From: Nocardioides turkmenicus
Lineage (GTDB): Bacteria; Actinomycetota; Actinomycetes; Propionibacteriales; Nocardioidaceae
NCBI RefSeq assembly: GCF_011045035.1
Contig: NZ_JAALAA010000004.1
Location: 124,001 to 188,000 of the forward strand
Length of the DNA: 64,000 bases
Reading direction: 5' to 3'
Below the pieces are notes generated by a model. The model was not told the DNA's origin and searched no databases. It worked only from the letters and a program-made list of their open reading frames with translations. Positions 47,733 through 59,301 of the stretch are shown here, piece by piece; within the stretch, counting starts at the first letter, position 1, and each line of letters starts with the position of its first letter. The translations under genes and the position numbers were made by a program.

Positions 47733-48860
47733 CTAGGAACGCCCCGCCAGCAATGACAACGCGAGCGCCAGCGCCCGGCGCTCATCGGGACCCTGTGTCG
47801 CCTTCCCCGAGGGGAGCAGCAGGTCAGGGTCTCCGTGGAGAGCGTATCCGGCTTCCACCAAAGCATCACGTTGGGCCCGCGCCTGTGTTTCGACCCAATC
47901 CAAACTTTCCGCGGGGACGCCGACCTCCCGGGCGCCCGGATGGAGGGGTTCGAGCTTCTCCAGCCGCGGTCGCAGGCGGTCGACCAGCAGCGTGCGCTGG
48001 GTCTCCAGATCGGTGCGTACGCTGAGAACCTGCCCGATCACGCGGGCGACCTCGTGGCCCTCGGCCGAGATCGACCAGGGGCCGGGCACGCTGTCGACGC
48101 CGAGCAGGCCGGGCAGCAGGGCGGGGTCGGTGACGATCTCGACGCGGTCCTTGCCGACCCGCGCGGCCCACCAGCGGGCGATGCGGGGCAGGTCGGCGCG
48201 CGGGCCGAACCAGCCTCTCCACTGGGCGTCGCGCATCCAGATGTGCCACGGGTTCACCCGGTTGGTGAAGGTGCGGAACCGCCACGCGGCGGCGGCGATC
48301 TCGTCGAGCGGGCCGCCGAGGACGTAGACGGTGAAGCCATCGCCACCGGGCAGCCTCCCCTGCCGCTCCAGCTCCTCGCGGATGGGCAGGGTGAGCCACG
48401 GGGAGCCCACCAGCCGGTAGGGGTAACGCTGCTGGCCAGGCTCCGCTTTCCTGCGCCGACGCGGCCACCGGCGCCGGCGCGGCGCGGGTGTGGGCTCCAC
48501 GGTGTCGAGCAGGTCCTCGGCCAGGCGTACGCTCGCCGCTCGCAGCAGCTCACGCGGCGACAGCGTCTCCGGATCCACCGGCGGCGGACCGTACGTCCTG
48601 GTCTCGGTGTCACCGAGCAGCGGCAGGTCCCGGCGGCCACGGCCGGGTGGGCTCGTACGCAGCAGAGCATCGACCCGCGAGTGCTCCGACGGGCCGGTCT
48701 CGTTGAGCCGGCGCAGCAGCTCGAGCATCTCGGCACCCGGCAGGTGGTCGGTCGTGAAGGGCACCGCGGGCTCGGACCAGGAGGCCCACGGCGTGGTTCC
48801 ACCCTCGCGCAGGTGCGCGGCCCAACCCCAACCCCTCGTGGGTGTCGGCGTGGTTGGCAT
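47733..48860 (-). CDS. Unrecognised protein between the sulfotransferase genes
   Basis: A 375-residue soluble protein with an Arg-rich patch (RRRRWPRRRRKAEPGQQ, about 118-134) in the middle. The rest contains YRLVGSPWLTLPIREELE, GFTVYVLGGPLDEIAAAAWRF and RVEIVTDPALLPGLLG, with no family I recognise and no P-loop. Its ATG overlaps the stop of the upstream sulfotransferase-like gene (TGATG) and the next gene follows 12 nt after its stop, so the three are co-expressed. It may act with them on the same polymer or modification; this is inferred from order only. Confidence 0.75.
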   Translation of the reverse strand: MPTTPTPTRGWGWAAHLREGGTTPWASWSEPAVPFTTDHLPGAEMLELLRRLNETGPSEHSRVDALLRTSPPGRGRRDLPLLGDTETRTYGPPPVDPETLSPRELLRAASVRLAEDLLDTVEPTPAPRRRRWPRRRRKAEPGQQRYPYRLVGSPWLTLPIREELERQGRLPGGDGFTVYVLGGPLDEIAAAAWRFRTFTNRVNPWHIWMRDAQWRGWFGPRADLPRIARWWAARVGKDRVEIVTDPALLPGLLGVDSVPGPWSISAEGHEVARVIGQVLSVRTDLETQRTLLVDRLRPRLEKLEPLHPGAREVGVPAESLDWVETQARAQRDALVEAGYALHGDPDLLLPSGKATQGPDERRALALALSLLAGRS

Positions 48861-49969
48861 CAGGAGCGTCGCCCCCGGACCCGGCGCATGACCCGGGCGG
48901 CACGGGAGACGACCGGACGTTGGGGCGGGTCGGTGCGGGCGGCCTCGACGACGACCGCGACCAGGGCATCGATCGCGGCGTCGGCGACGTCCTTGGTGCG
49001 TGGCGCATCCGGGTCGACCCACTCCACGTCGGCCTCCGGCCGCTGCGGGCGCAGGTCGTCGAGATCACCGGCGATGTCGACCTTGGCCAGCTCGGCCCAC
49101 TCGATCCACAGCTCGGCGACCTGGTCGGCCCAGTCGAACGCGTGCGGCGGCATGGTGACCCGCTCGCGTCCGTCGCGGTGGGCGAGGGTGCGCTTGGCGA
49201 TCACCTCGGTGACCAGGTGGCGATAGTCCTCGCGGGGGAGCTCCTGCGACTCGAGCCGCGCGTTGAGCCGGCGCAGCAGCGTCGCCTCGGCGCGGCCGAG
49301 GGACTGGTTGTGGCGGTCGCTGTCGACCGGGGACCAGGCCTCCTCGATCCCGATGACATCGCAGAACCGGCGCCAGAGCACCTCGCTCGGCGCCCCGTCG
49401 TGAGGGACGGTGACCAGGTGCACCCGCTCCGGCGGCAGGTTGCGACCCCACCGGCTGAGCACGTCGGGCAGGCCGTGCGTACGCCAGAACCAGGCGGCCG
49501 AGCGGGACTGCTTCGCGGTCTGCATCCGCTCGAGGTAGCGCGCGAAGGTGACCTTGCGCTCGCGCTGCACCTGGTCCTGCCACTCCGCCGCCACGACCCG
49601 GGCGATGTCACGGGCGGTGTAGACGATGTGCACCTCGGTGCGGCCGCCCTCACCGAGGTCTGTCATCGCCTTCTCGACCCGGTCGGGGCGCGCCCCGGCG
49701 AGGAGGTGGTGGCTGATCAGGATCGTCTCGGACTCGTCGCGGCGTACGCGTTTCACCAGCGCGTCCCACTCACCATGGACGGTCTTCCGCATCCCGCCCC
49801 ACGGGCGGTCGATCAGGTCGAGCGCCGGCCGGAAGAAGTCGGGCTGCCCTCCGACCGGGTAGAAGACGCCATGCTTCTCCAGGGACACCCGGTTGTGGAA
49901 CAACCTGTCCTGGAGGTACGTCGTGCCCGTCTTCGGAGCGCCGACGTGGAGAAAGACTTTGCGCGCCAT
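48860..49969 (-). CDS. Sulfotransferase-like protein (paralogue 2)
   Basis: A 369-residue P-loop protein clearly related to the gene at 46524-47720: VFLHVGAPKTGTTYLQDRLFHNRVSLEKHGVFYPV against the same block there, and ALDLIDRPWGG, HIVYTARDIARVVAAEWQDQ, VHLVTVPHDGAPSEVLWRRF in the same order. The loop APKTGTTYL (11-19) is the PAPS-binding type. First gene of a three-gene unit. ATG 49969 is chosen over a further ATG at 49990 by match with the paralogue. The acceptor is unknown. Confidence 0.82.
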   Translation of the reverse strand: MARKVFLHVGAPKTGTTYLQDRLFHNRVSLEKHGVFYPVGGQPDFFRPALDLIDRPWGGMRKTVHGEWDALVKRVRRDESETILISHHLLAGARPDRVEKAMTDLGEGGRTEVHIVYTARDIARVVAAEWQDQVQRERKVTFARYLERMQTAKQSRSAAWFWRTHGLPDVLSRWGRNLPPERVHLVTVPHDGAPSEVLWRRFCDVIGIEEAWSPVDSDRHNQSLGRAEATLLRRLNARLESQELPREDYRHLVTEVIAKRTLAHRDGRERVTMPPHAFDWADQVAELWIEWAELAKVDIAGDLDDLRPQRPEADVEWVDPDAPRTKDVADAAIDALVAVVVEAARTDPPQRPVVSRAARVMRRVRGRRS

Positions 49970-50070
49970 GGTCCCGCTATTCTGCACCAAGTTAGTAGAG
50001 ATTGTCGCGGCGGTCCGTCTTTTGTCACCCGGCCGTCACTCTTGGGTGCAGTCTAGGGCGCACCATCAAT

Positions 50071-51009
50071 CTAGGAGCGCAGGGCACGTACGACGGCCGA
50101 GGGACTCGGCCGGCCGAGGTGACCGGCGAGCCACTGGCTCGTGTCGGCGACCTTGTCGAGGTCGACGCCGTGCTCGATCCCCAGGCCGTCGAGCATCCAG
50201 ATCAGGTCCTCGGTGGCCAGGTTGCCGGTCGCACTCTTGGCGTACGGGCAGCCGCCCAGACCGCCGGCGCTGGCGTCATAGGTGGTCACCCCGCACTGGA
50301 GCCCGGCGAGCGTGTTGGCCAGCGCCTGGCCGTACGTGTCGTGGAAGTGCAGCGCGAGCCGGTCGGTCGTGACACCTGCTTCCTCGAACGCACGGATCAG
50401 CGCCTTCACGTGGCCGGCGGTGGCGACCCCGATGGTGTCCCCGAGGCTGAGCTGGTCCGCGCCGAGGTCGAGCAGCCGCTTGCCCGCCTCGACCACCTTC
50501 GCGATCTCGACCTGCCCCTCCCAAGGGTCGCCGAAGCACATGCTGAGGTAGCCGCGGACCGTCATGTTCGCGTCCTTGGCCCGGTTCATCGTCGGCTCGA
50601 ACATCGCCCACTGGCCGTCGAAGGTCTGGTTGAGGTTCTTGTTGGCGAACGTCTCCGTCGCGCTGCCGAAGATCGCGATGTGGCTGAGCCCGAGCTCCAG
50701 CGCCCGGTCGAGCCCCTTCTCGTTCGGGACCAGCACCGGGAGCTCCCGCGCCCGGTCGCCGAGCCGGTCGACCAGCTCTTCCATGAGCTGTTTCGCGTCG
50801 GCCAGCTGCGGCACCCACTTCGGGTGCACGAAACTCGTCGCCTCCACCGGGCTCAGCCCGGCGTCGAGCAGGCGGGTGATCAGCTCTGCCTTGACGCCGG
50901 TGTCGATCGCCGTCTTCTCGTTCTGGAGGCCGTCACGCGCACCGACCTCGTAGATCGTGATCCTGCTGGGCAGGTCGTCGTGGCGTACGACGGCGGGGAG
51001 GTCAGTCAT
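50071..51009 (-). CDS. Hydroxymethylglutaryl-CoA lyase
   Basis: A 312-residue HMG-CoA lyase (DRE-TIM family), which splits 3-hydroxy-3-methylglutaryl-CoA into acetoacetate and acetyl-CoA, the last step of leucine breakdown. Motifs: YEVGARDGLQNEK (20-32), ATSFVHPKWVPQLAD, YLSMCFGDPWEG, LHFHDTYGQALAN and the catalytic-loop GGLGGCPYAKSATGN with its Cys. Its ATG overlaps the end of the upstream carboxylase alpha gene by 8 nt, so it is co-translated with it. Confidence 0.95.
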   Translation of the reverse strand: MTDLPAVVRHDDLPSRITIYEVGARDGLQNEKTAIDTGVKAELITRLLDAGLSPVEATSFVHPKWVPQLADAKQLMEELVDRLGDRARELPVLVPNEKGLDRALELGLSHIAIFGSATETFANKNLNQTFDGQWAMFEPTMNRAKDANMTVRGYLSMCFGDPWEGQVEIAKVVEAGKRLLDLGADQLSLGDTIGVATAGHVKALIRAFEEAGVTTDRLALHFHDTYGQALANTLAGLQCGVTTYDASAGGLGGCPYAKSATGNLATEDLIWMLDGLGIEHGVDLDKVADTSQWLAGHLGRPSPSAVVRALRS

Positions 51010-52867
51010 CGGTCGCCTCCACGACGAAGAGCTCAGCACCGAGCGGCACCTGGGATCCGGCGCCGGCACCGACGACGGTCACCGTGCCGGCGAACGGGGC
51101 CTTGAGAGAGACCTCCATCTTCATCGCCTCCATGACACCGAGGACCTGGCCATCCTCGACGGTGTCACCGACGGCGACACGTACCTCGATGACGGTGCCG
51201 GGCATCTTGGCCTCGACGGCGCCGTCGCTGTGGTGGGAGGCGGCGCCGGCGACGCGGTCGGGCGGGGAGAAGTCGAAGCGGTGTCCCTGGTGGACGATCT
51301 CGGCGAGACCAGGCTGGACGTTGGCGACAGCCCGGTGGCGTACGCCGTCGACGACGGCCACGAGGACGTGGTCGGCCGCGCTGATCTGCCTGACCACGTG
51401 GTCCTCGACGCGGCTGGCGGGGCGGTCGACGGTGACGCTGCGGTCGAGGTCGACGATGGTCGGTGCCGGGGAGCCGGCGAGGCGCCAGCCGTCGGCACGG
51501 AACGGGGTGGTGGTGTCCGAGACCGCGGAGAGCATGGCGCTCACCCACGCGACGAGCGTCCGCGCGACGTCGGGGTCGGGCGCGGGGACCTCGTTGCGGT
51601 CGAGCCAGGCGGTGTCGATCTCGGCGTCGCGGAAGGCGTCGGAGGCGGCCAGCACGCGGAGGAAGCCGGTGTTGGTGGTCAGGCCGAGGACGGCGGTCGC
51701 GTCCAGTGCCTTGACCATCGCCGCGCGAGCCTCTTCGCGGTCGGCACCGTGGACGATGATCTTGGCGAGCATCGGGTCGTAGGCGGTGCTGACGACCTGC
51801 TCGCTCTCCAGGGCGTGCTCGACGCGCGCGCCTTCGGGCCAGCGAACGATGCTCGTCCGGCCGGCCTGCGGCAGGAAGCCCTCGAAGGCGTCCTCCGCGT
51901 AGACCCGTACCTCGATCGCGTGGCCGTCGACGCGTACGTCGTCCTGGGTCATGCCCAGCGGCTCGCCGGCGGCGACCCGGAGCTGGAGGGCGACGAGGTC
52001 GACCCCGGTGATCTCCTCGGTCACGGGGTGCTCCACCTGGAGGCGGGTGTTCATCTCCAGGAAGTAGGCGTCACCGGTGGCGTCGTCGAGCAGGAACTCG
52101 ACCGTCCCGGCGCCGGTGTAGCCGACCTGCTTCGCGAGAGCAACGGCGCTGGTCAGGACCAGGTTGCGCTGCTGATCGGTGAGCGTCGGGGCCGGGGCCT
52201 CCTCGATCACCTTCTGGTGACGACGCTGGGTCGAGCAGTCGCGCTCGAAGAGGTGGATGACGTTGCCGTGGGTGTCACCGAAGACTTGCACCTCGATGTG
52301 ACGGCCACGCTCGACGTACTTCTCGATCAGGAGGGTCTCGTCGCCGAAGGCGTTCAGCGCCTCGCGAGCGGCGGCGCCACGGGCCTCGTCGAGCTCCTCC
52401 GGCGAACGGACGATGCGCATGCCCTTGCCGCCACCGCCGGCCGCGGCCTTGACCAGCAGCGGGTAGGGGCTGTCCTCGCCCCGCGGGACCACGGGTACGC
52501 CGGCGGCGACCGCGATCTCCCGGGCCGCGTCCTTGCGACCCATCTGCTCGATGACCTCCGGGGTCGGGCCGACCCAGGTCAGCCCGGCCTTCGCGACCGC
52601 CCGGGCGAACTCGGCCCGCTCGGAGAGGAAGCCGTAACCCGGGTGGACGGCCTCGGCACCGGCGTCGACAGCCGCTGCGACCACGGCGTCGGCGTCCAGG
52701 TAGGACGCCACCTCGACGGCCTCGTCGGCGTCGCGGACGTGGGGTGCGTCCGCGTCGAGCGCGGTGTAGATCGCGATCGTCCGGATGCCGAGCTCGCGGC
52801 ACGTCCGGAAGACGCGGCGCGCGATCTCGCCCCGGTTGGCGACCAGAACACTCTCGAACACGGCCAT
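51002..52867 (-). CDS. Methylcrotonyl-CoA carboxylase, biotin-carrying alpha subunit
   Basis: A 621-residue acyl-CoA carboxylase alpha chain. Order of domains: biotin carboxylase (FESVLVANRGEIARRVFRT at the start, ATP-grasp AAAGGGGKGMRIVRS, EKYVERGRHIEVQVFGD, FLEMNTRLQVEHPVTE), a BT-type linker, and a C-terminal biotin carrier with GVMEAMKMEVSLKAP (biotinyl-Lys). With the beta subunit and HMG-CoA lyase next to it, methylcrotonyl-CoA (leucine pathway) is the likely substrate, not acetyl- or propionyl-CoA. Its ATG overlaps the beta stop (TGATG). Confidence 0.93.
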   Translation of the reverse strand: MAVFESVLVANRGEIARRVFRTCRELGIRTIAIYTALDADAPHVRDADEAVEVASYLDADAVVAAAVDAGAEAVHPGYGFLSERAEFARAVAKAGLTWVGPTPEVIEQMGRKDAAREIAVAAGVPVVPRGEDSPYPLLVKAAAGGGGKGMRIVRSPEELDEARGAAAREALNAFGDETLLIEKYVERGRHIEVQVFGDTHGNVIHLFERDCSTQRRHQKVIEEAPAPTLTDQQRNLVLTSAVALAKQVGYTGAGTVEFLLDDATGDAYFLEMNTRLQVEHPVTEEITGVDLVALQLRVAAGEPLGMTQDDVRVDGHAIEVRVYAEDAFEGFLPQAGRTSIVRWPEGARVEHALESEQVVSTAYDPMLAKIIVHGADREEARAAMVKALDATAVLGLTTNTGFLRVLAASDAFRDAEIDTAWLDRNEVPAPDPDVARTLVAWVSAMLSAVSDTTTPFRADGWRLAGSPAPTIVDLDRSVTVDRPASRVEDHVVRQISAADHVLVAVVDGVRHRAVANVQPGLAEIVHQGHRFDFSPPDRVAGAASHHSDGAVEAKMPGTVIEVRVAVGDTVEDGQVLGVMEAMKMEVSLKAPFAGTVTVVGAGAGSQVPLGAELFVVEATDD

Positions 52868-54393
52868 CACATCCTGAAGATTCCGTAGTTGGGCTCGGGC
52901 GTGGGCGCGTTCGCCGCCACCGCGAGCCCCATGGCCAGCACCCGCCGGGTGTCGGCGGGGTCGATGATGCCGTCGTCCCACAGCCGGGCGGTGGCGTAGT
53001 AGGGCGAGCCCTGGGTCTCGTACTGGTCCCGGATCGGCGCCTTGAACTCCTCGTCGTCCGGCTTGCCGGCGACCGTCGCGAGCACCGAGGCGGCCTGCTC
53101 GCCGCCCATGACCGAGATCCGCGCGTTGGGCCACATCCACAGGAACCGCGGGTCGTAGGCGCGGCCGCACATGCCGTAGTTGCCGGCGCCGTAGGAGCCG
53201 CCGATGACGACGGTGAACTTCGGGACCACCGAGCAGGCGACGGCGGTGACGAGCTTGGCGCCGTCGCGGGCGATGCCCTTGTTCTCGTACTCCTTGCCGA
53301 CCATGAACCCGGTGATGTTCTGCAGGAACACCAGCGGGATGCCGCGCTGGTTGCACAGCTCCACGAAGTGGGCGCCCTTGAGCGCCGACTCGGAGAAGAG
53401 GATGCCGTTGTTGGCGACGATGCCGACCTGCTGCCCCTCGATCTGCGCGAACCCGCAGACCAGCGTCTCCCCGTAGAGCTGCTTGAACTCCTGCAGCCGG
53501 GACCCGTCGACGATGCGGCGGATCACCTCGCGTACGTCATAGGGGGTCCTGGTGTCGGCGGGCACCACGTCGGCGAGCGTCTCGGGGGAGTCGACGGGCT
53601 CGTCGTACGTCGTCGTCCGCGTCTCCTGCTCCGGGAGCGTCGAGACGATGCCGCGGACGATCTCGAGGGCGTGCTTGTCGTCGTCGGCGAGGTGGTCGAC
53701 GACGCCCGACTTGGTGGCGTGGACGAGCCCGCCACCGAGCTCCTCGGCGGTGACCTCCTCGCCCGTGGCCGCTTTCACCAGCGGCGGGCCGCCGAGGAAG
53801 ATCGTGCCCTGGTCGCGCACGATCACCGTCTCGTCGCTCATCGCCGGCACGTACGCACCACCGGCGGTGCACGAGCCCATCACCGAGGCGATCTGCGGGA
53901 TGCCCTTCGCGGACATGTTGGCCTGGTTGAAGAAGATCCGGCCGAAGTGCTCACGGTCGGGGAAGACCTCGTCCTGCTTCGGCAGGAACGCGCCGCCCGA
54001 GTCGACGAGGTAGATGCACGGCAGGTTGTTCTCCGCCGCGATCGTCTGCGCCCGCAGGTGCTTCTTGACCGTCATCGGGTAGTAGGTGCCGCCCTTCACG
54101 GTCGCGTCGTTCGCGACGACCATGCACTTGCGGCCCGCGACCAGCCCGATGCCGGCGATCACCCCCGCCGACGGGACCGCCCACTCGTCGCCATCGTCGT
54201 ACATCCCGTACGCCGCCAGCGGAGCCACCTCCAGGAACGGTGACCCGGGGTCGAGGAGACCGTCCACCCGGTCTCGCGGGAGCAGCTTCCCGCGGTCGGT
54301 GTGCCGTTGCCGGGAGCGTTCGCTCCCTCCTTGCCGGACGCGCTCGAGCCGCTCTCGCAGCTCGAGGGTCAACTCGCGCAGATTGGACGCCAT
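52867..54393 (-). CDS. Methylcrotonyl-CoA carboxylase, beta (carboxyltransferase) subunit
   Basis: A 508-residue carboxyltransferase. It begins [48 protein letters not shown] and carries [42 protein letters not shown], and [17 protein letters not shown], all close to MCCase beta. The C-terminal domain has [26 protein letters not shown]. First gene of the leucine-catabolic unit; a palindromic operator lies right before its ATG, and the TetR gene lies upstream on the same strand. Confidence 0.94.
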   Translation of the reverse strand: MASNLRELTLELRERLERVRQGGSERSRQRHTDRGKLLPRDRVDGLLDPGSPFLEVAPLAAYGMYDDGDEWAVPSAGVIAGIGLVAGRKCMVVANDATVKGGTYYPMTVKKHLRAQTIAAENNLPCIYLVDSGGAFLPKQDEVFPDREHFGRIFFNQANMSAKGIPQIASVMGSCTAGGAYVPAMSDETVIVRDQGTIFLGGPPLVKAATGEEVTAEELGGGLVHATKSGVVDHLADDDKHALEIVRGIVSTLPEQETRTTTYDEPVDSPETLADVVPADTRTPYDVREVIRRIVDGSRLQEFKQLYGETLVCGFAQIEGQQVGIVANNGILFSESALKGAHFVELCNQRGIPLVFLQNITGFMVGKEYENKGIARDGAKLVTAVACSVVPKFTVVIGGSYGAGNYGMCGRAYDPRFLWMWPNARISVMGGEQAASVLATVAGKPDDEEFKAPIRDQYETQGSPYYATARLWDDGIIDPADTRRVLAMGLAVAANAPTPEPNYGIFRM

Positions 54394-54395
54394 GG

Positions 54396-54423
54396 CACGA
54401 GGTTAACGTTCATTAACCTCGTG
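54396..54423. promoter_or_regulatory. TetR operator in front of the MCC genes
   Basis: CACGAGGTTAA (54396-54406) and TTAACCTCGTG (54413-54423) are perfect 11-nt inverted arms around a 6-nt centre. It lies 2 nt before the start codon of the beta gene, so a bound repressor would block initiation. A likely target of the TetR encoded just upstream. Confidence 0.8.
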
Positions 54424-54460
54424 TGACAAGTCCCACGTCCGGTGTCGACGGGGACGGTGA

Positions 54461-55024
54461 CTATTCGGCGAGGGCGGCTCGGGCCATCTTGGTGAGCACC
54501 GCGCGGGTGGACTCCTCGGGGAGGACCCGGTTGTGAGGCGTCGAGTTGATCAGACCGAAGACTCCGTGGGCCATCGCACGGGCGGTGTCGAGGGCCAGGG
54601 CCGGGTTGCGGTCGCGGAGCTGGGCGGCCCAGAGGTCGACGTACTTCCGCTGCAGCGTGCGCACCTGCTCGCGCGCCTCGTGCGGGAGCGACTGCCAGTC
54701 GCGCTCCTGGACGACGATCAGTGCCCGGTCGCGCAGCGCGAAGTCGACGTGCCAGTCGATCAGCGCCTCGATCGCCGCCGCGGTGCCGGAGGCGGCCTTC
54801 ACCCGGGCACGCCCCTCCCGGAGCAGCTCCTGGGAGATCGAGACGAGCATCTCGGCGAGCATCGCGTCCTTGCTCGGGAAGTGCTTGTAGAGCGCCGGAC
54901 CGGAGATTCCGCAGGCAGCGCCGAGCTCGGAGACGGAGACGCCGTGGAAGCCGCGGGCCGCGAAGAGCTCGGCCGCGGTGTCCAGGATCTGCTCGCGCCG
55001 GGTCTTCGTCGGAGCCGATGTCAT
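54461..55024 (-). CDS. TetR-family regulator, probably of the methylcrotonyl-CoA genes
   Basis: A 187-residue TetR repressor. The helix-turn-helix is LFAARGFHGVSVSELGAACGISGPALYKHFPSKDAMLAEML (about 20-60); the C-terminal domain is of the type found beside actinobacterial MCC/isovalerate genes. It lies 67 nt upstream of the carboxyltransferase gene on the same strand, with an 11-bp-arm palindrome between. Control of leucine breakdown is inferred from that context. Confidence 0.9.
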   Translation of the reverse strand: MTSAPTKTRREQILDTAAELFAARGFHGVSVSELGAACGISGPALYKHFPSKDAMLAEMLVSISQELLREGRARVKAASGTAAAIEALIDWHVDFALRDRALIVVQERDWQSLPHEAREQVRTLQRKYVDLWAAQLRDRNPALALDTARAMAHGVFGLINSTPHNRVLPEESTRAVLTKMARAALAE

Positions 55025-55057
55025 TCCGTCAGGTTAGCCCCTGTTCACTCCTTCGAG

Positions 55058-55710
55058 TCACTCCTCCAGCATGTGACGCGCCCGGAGCACGGCGTCGAGC
55101 GCGATCTCGACGTCGTCGACCTGATCGCGCGTCGCCTCGCCGGCTGGGGCGGCCCGGCCGGTCTCCGGCCCCTTGTTCCTCAGCAGCGCATGACGCTCGG
55201 CCCCACGCAGGTGGAGCAGCACGGAGGCATCGCGGTCGACCGTCCAGCAGAGCTGGTGCAGCACGGCGAGCGCATGGCCGCAGACCGGGTGCCAGTGACC
55301 GCACGTGCAGGTCACCCCGAGCTCCTCGCCGTAGGGGACCAGCTCGACCCCCGCCTCCTCGGCATGCTCGGCCACGTCCAGCGGCAGCTCGCCGACGAGA
55401 AGCGCCTCGACCCGCGCGGCCGAGGCACCGAGGACCTCCTCGAGCGCGGCGACGGAATCTCCGTCGAGCACCGGAACCGTGCCGATCACCGTCCACAGCC
55501 CGCGCTCGTCCTCGACCCCGGCGGCGAACCGGCCCGCCTCGACGACCAGGCCGCCGATCCGTCCCGAGCGGGCAAGAGTCCGGGCGCCGGAGAGCTGGTT
55601 GTCGTCGTAGGCCAGCTCCTCGATCGCCCGCAGGAACGCCCGTCCCCACCAGGACTCGACCTTCACCATCCCGCGCCGGTGCGGCTCGCGGGCGAAGGTC
55701 AGCACCGAGC

Positions 55711-55714
<4 letters not shown>
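55058..55714 (-). CDS. SWIM zinc-finger protein
   Basis: A 218-residue protein. The zinc motif CTCGHWHPVCGHALAVL fits the SWIM pattern CxC-xn-CxH (about 140-156), preceded by WWGRAFLRAIEELAYDDNQLSGARTLARSGRIGGL, an N-terminal region typical of SWIM proteins beside SNF2 helicases. Its ATG overlaps the stop of the SNF2 gene (ATGA), so the two are made together and probably work as a pair on DNA. Confidence 0.88.
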
Positions 55715-58437
<2,723 letters not shown>

Positions 58438-58547
58438 GGACACGACCGTAGCCGCCACCACCGACAGGGTTTCTCATCCTCGAGGATGAGACGCCCGCCC
58501 CTGAAGGTTGACGCGCACCCCGCCCGAGCCCTGCCACCGTGGCTGAC

Positions 58548-59267
58548 ATGACCAAGACCCACGCAGGCACAACCCTCCCGCCGGGACAGCAGCTCATCGA
58601 CTTCTTCCCGCGCTTCGGCCGCCGCCTCGACCAGCCGCCACCGACCGTGCCCGCCCAGCCGACGGTGATCTTCGGCGGAGTGCTCCCGACGCCGATCGAG
58701 ATCGCCGTCGACGAGCTCGTCGACACCGGTCGTCGCGATCTCGACGCCGACTTCCACTGCGTCGCCGGCTGGTCGGTGACCGGCCTGCACTGGGAGGGCG
58801 CCGCCTTCGCCGACGTCTACCGGCGGTACGTCGCACCGGCCGTACCCGCGGGCACGACCGTCACTCACGTGACGGTCCGCGGCCTCGACGGCGAGCACTT
58901 CGTCGCCCAGCTGGACGATCTCCTGGCCGACGACGTCCTGCTCGCCGACCGGCTCGGCGGCCGGCCGCTGGACGGCGCTCACGGCGCACCGCTGCGGCTG
59001 GTCAACCCGGCACAGTACGGGTACGCCAACATCAAGCACGTCTGCCGCATCGACGTGCACGCCGGCCCGCCGGCGGCCGGACCACAGGCGCTGCTCGACC
59101 GGCTGCTCGAGTCCCACCCGCGGGCGCGGGTCTGGGAGGAGGAGCGCCACGGCACGGTGCCCGGCCGGCTGATCCGGCCGATCTACCGGGTGATCAAGTC
59201 GTTCCTGCTCTCCGCGGCCGTGCGCCGTGGTGAGGCAGGTCACCATTCAAATGCAAATAATGGCTAG
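58548..59267 (+). CDS. Molybdopterin-binding oxidoreductase domain protein
   Basis: A 239-residue protein with only the sulfite-oxidase-type Mo-cofactor domain. The conserved DFHCVAGWSVTGLHWEG contains the candidate Mo-ligand Cys71; VTVRGLDGEHFVAQL and the end ADRLGGRPLDGAHGAPLRLVNPAQYGYANIKHVCRI follow as in MsrP/YedY-like proteins. It has no signal peptide and no haem or membrane anchor, so it seems to be cytoplasmic; substrate unknown. ATG 58548 is chosen over a GTG at 58539. Confidence 0.82.
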   Translation: MTKTHAGTTLPPGQQLIDFFPRFGRRLDQPPPTVPAQPTVIFGGVLPTPIEIAVDELVDTGRRDLDADFHCVAGWSVTGLHWEGAAFADVYRRYVAPAVPAGTTVTHVTVRGLDGEHFVAQLDDLLADDVLLADRLGGRPLDGAHGAPLRLVNPAQYGYANIKHVCRIDVHAGPPAAGPQALLDRLLESHPRARVWEEERHGTVPGRLIRPIYRVIKSFLLSAAVRRGEAGHHSNANNG

Positions 59268-59287
59268 GGCGCCTATCAACCCACACG

Positions 59288-59293
59288 TAGGCT
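59288..59293 (+). promoter_or_regulatory. -10 element of the DHA2 exporter gene
   Basis: TAGGCT with 8 nt to the GTG at 59302. Confidence 0.45.
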
Positions 59294-59301
59294 GTCAACC
59301 C

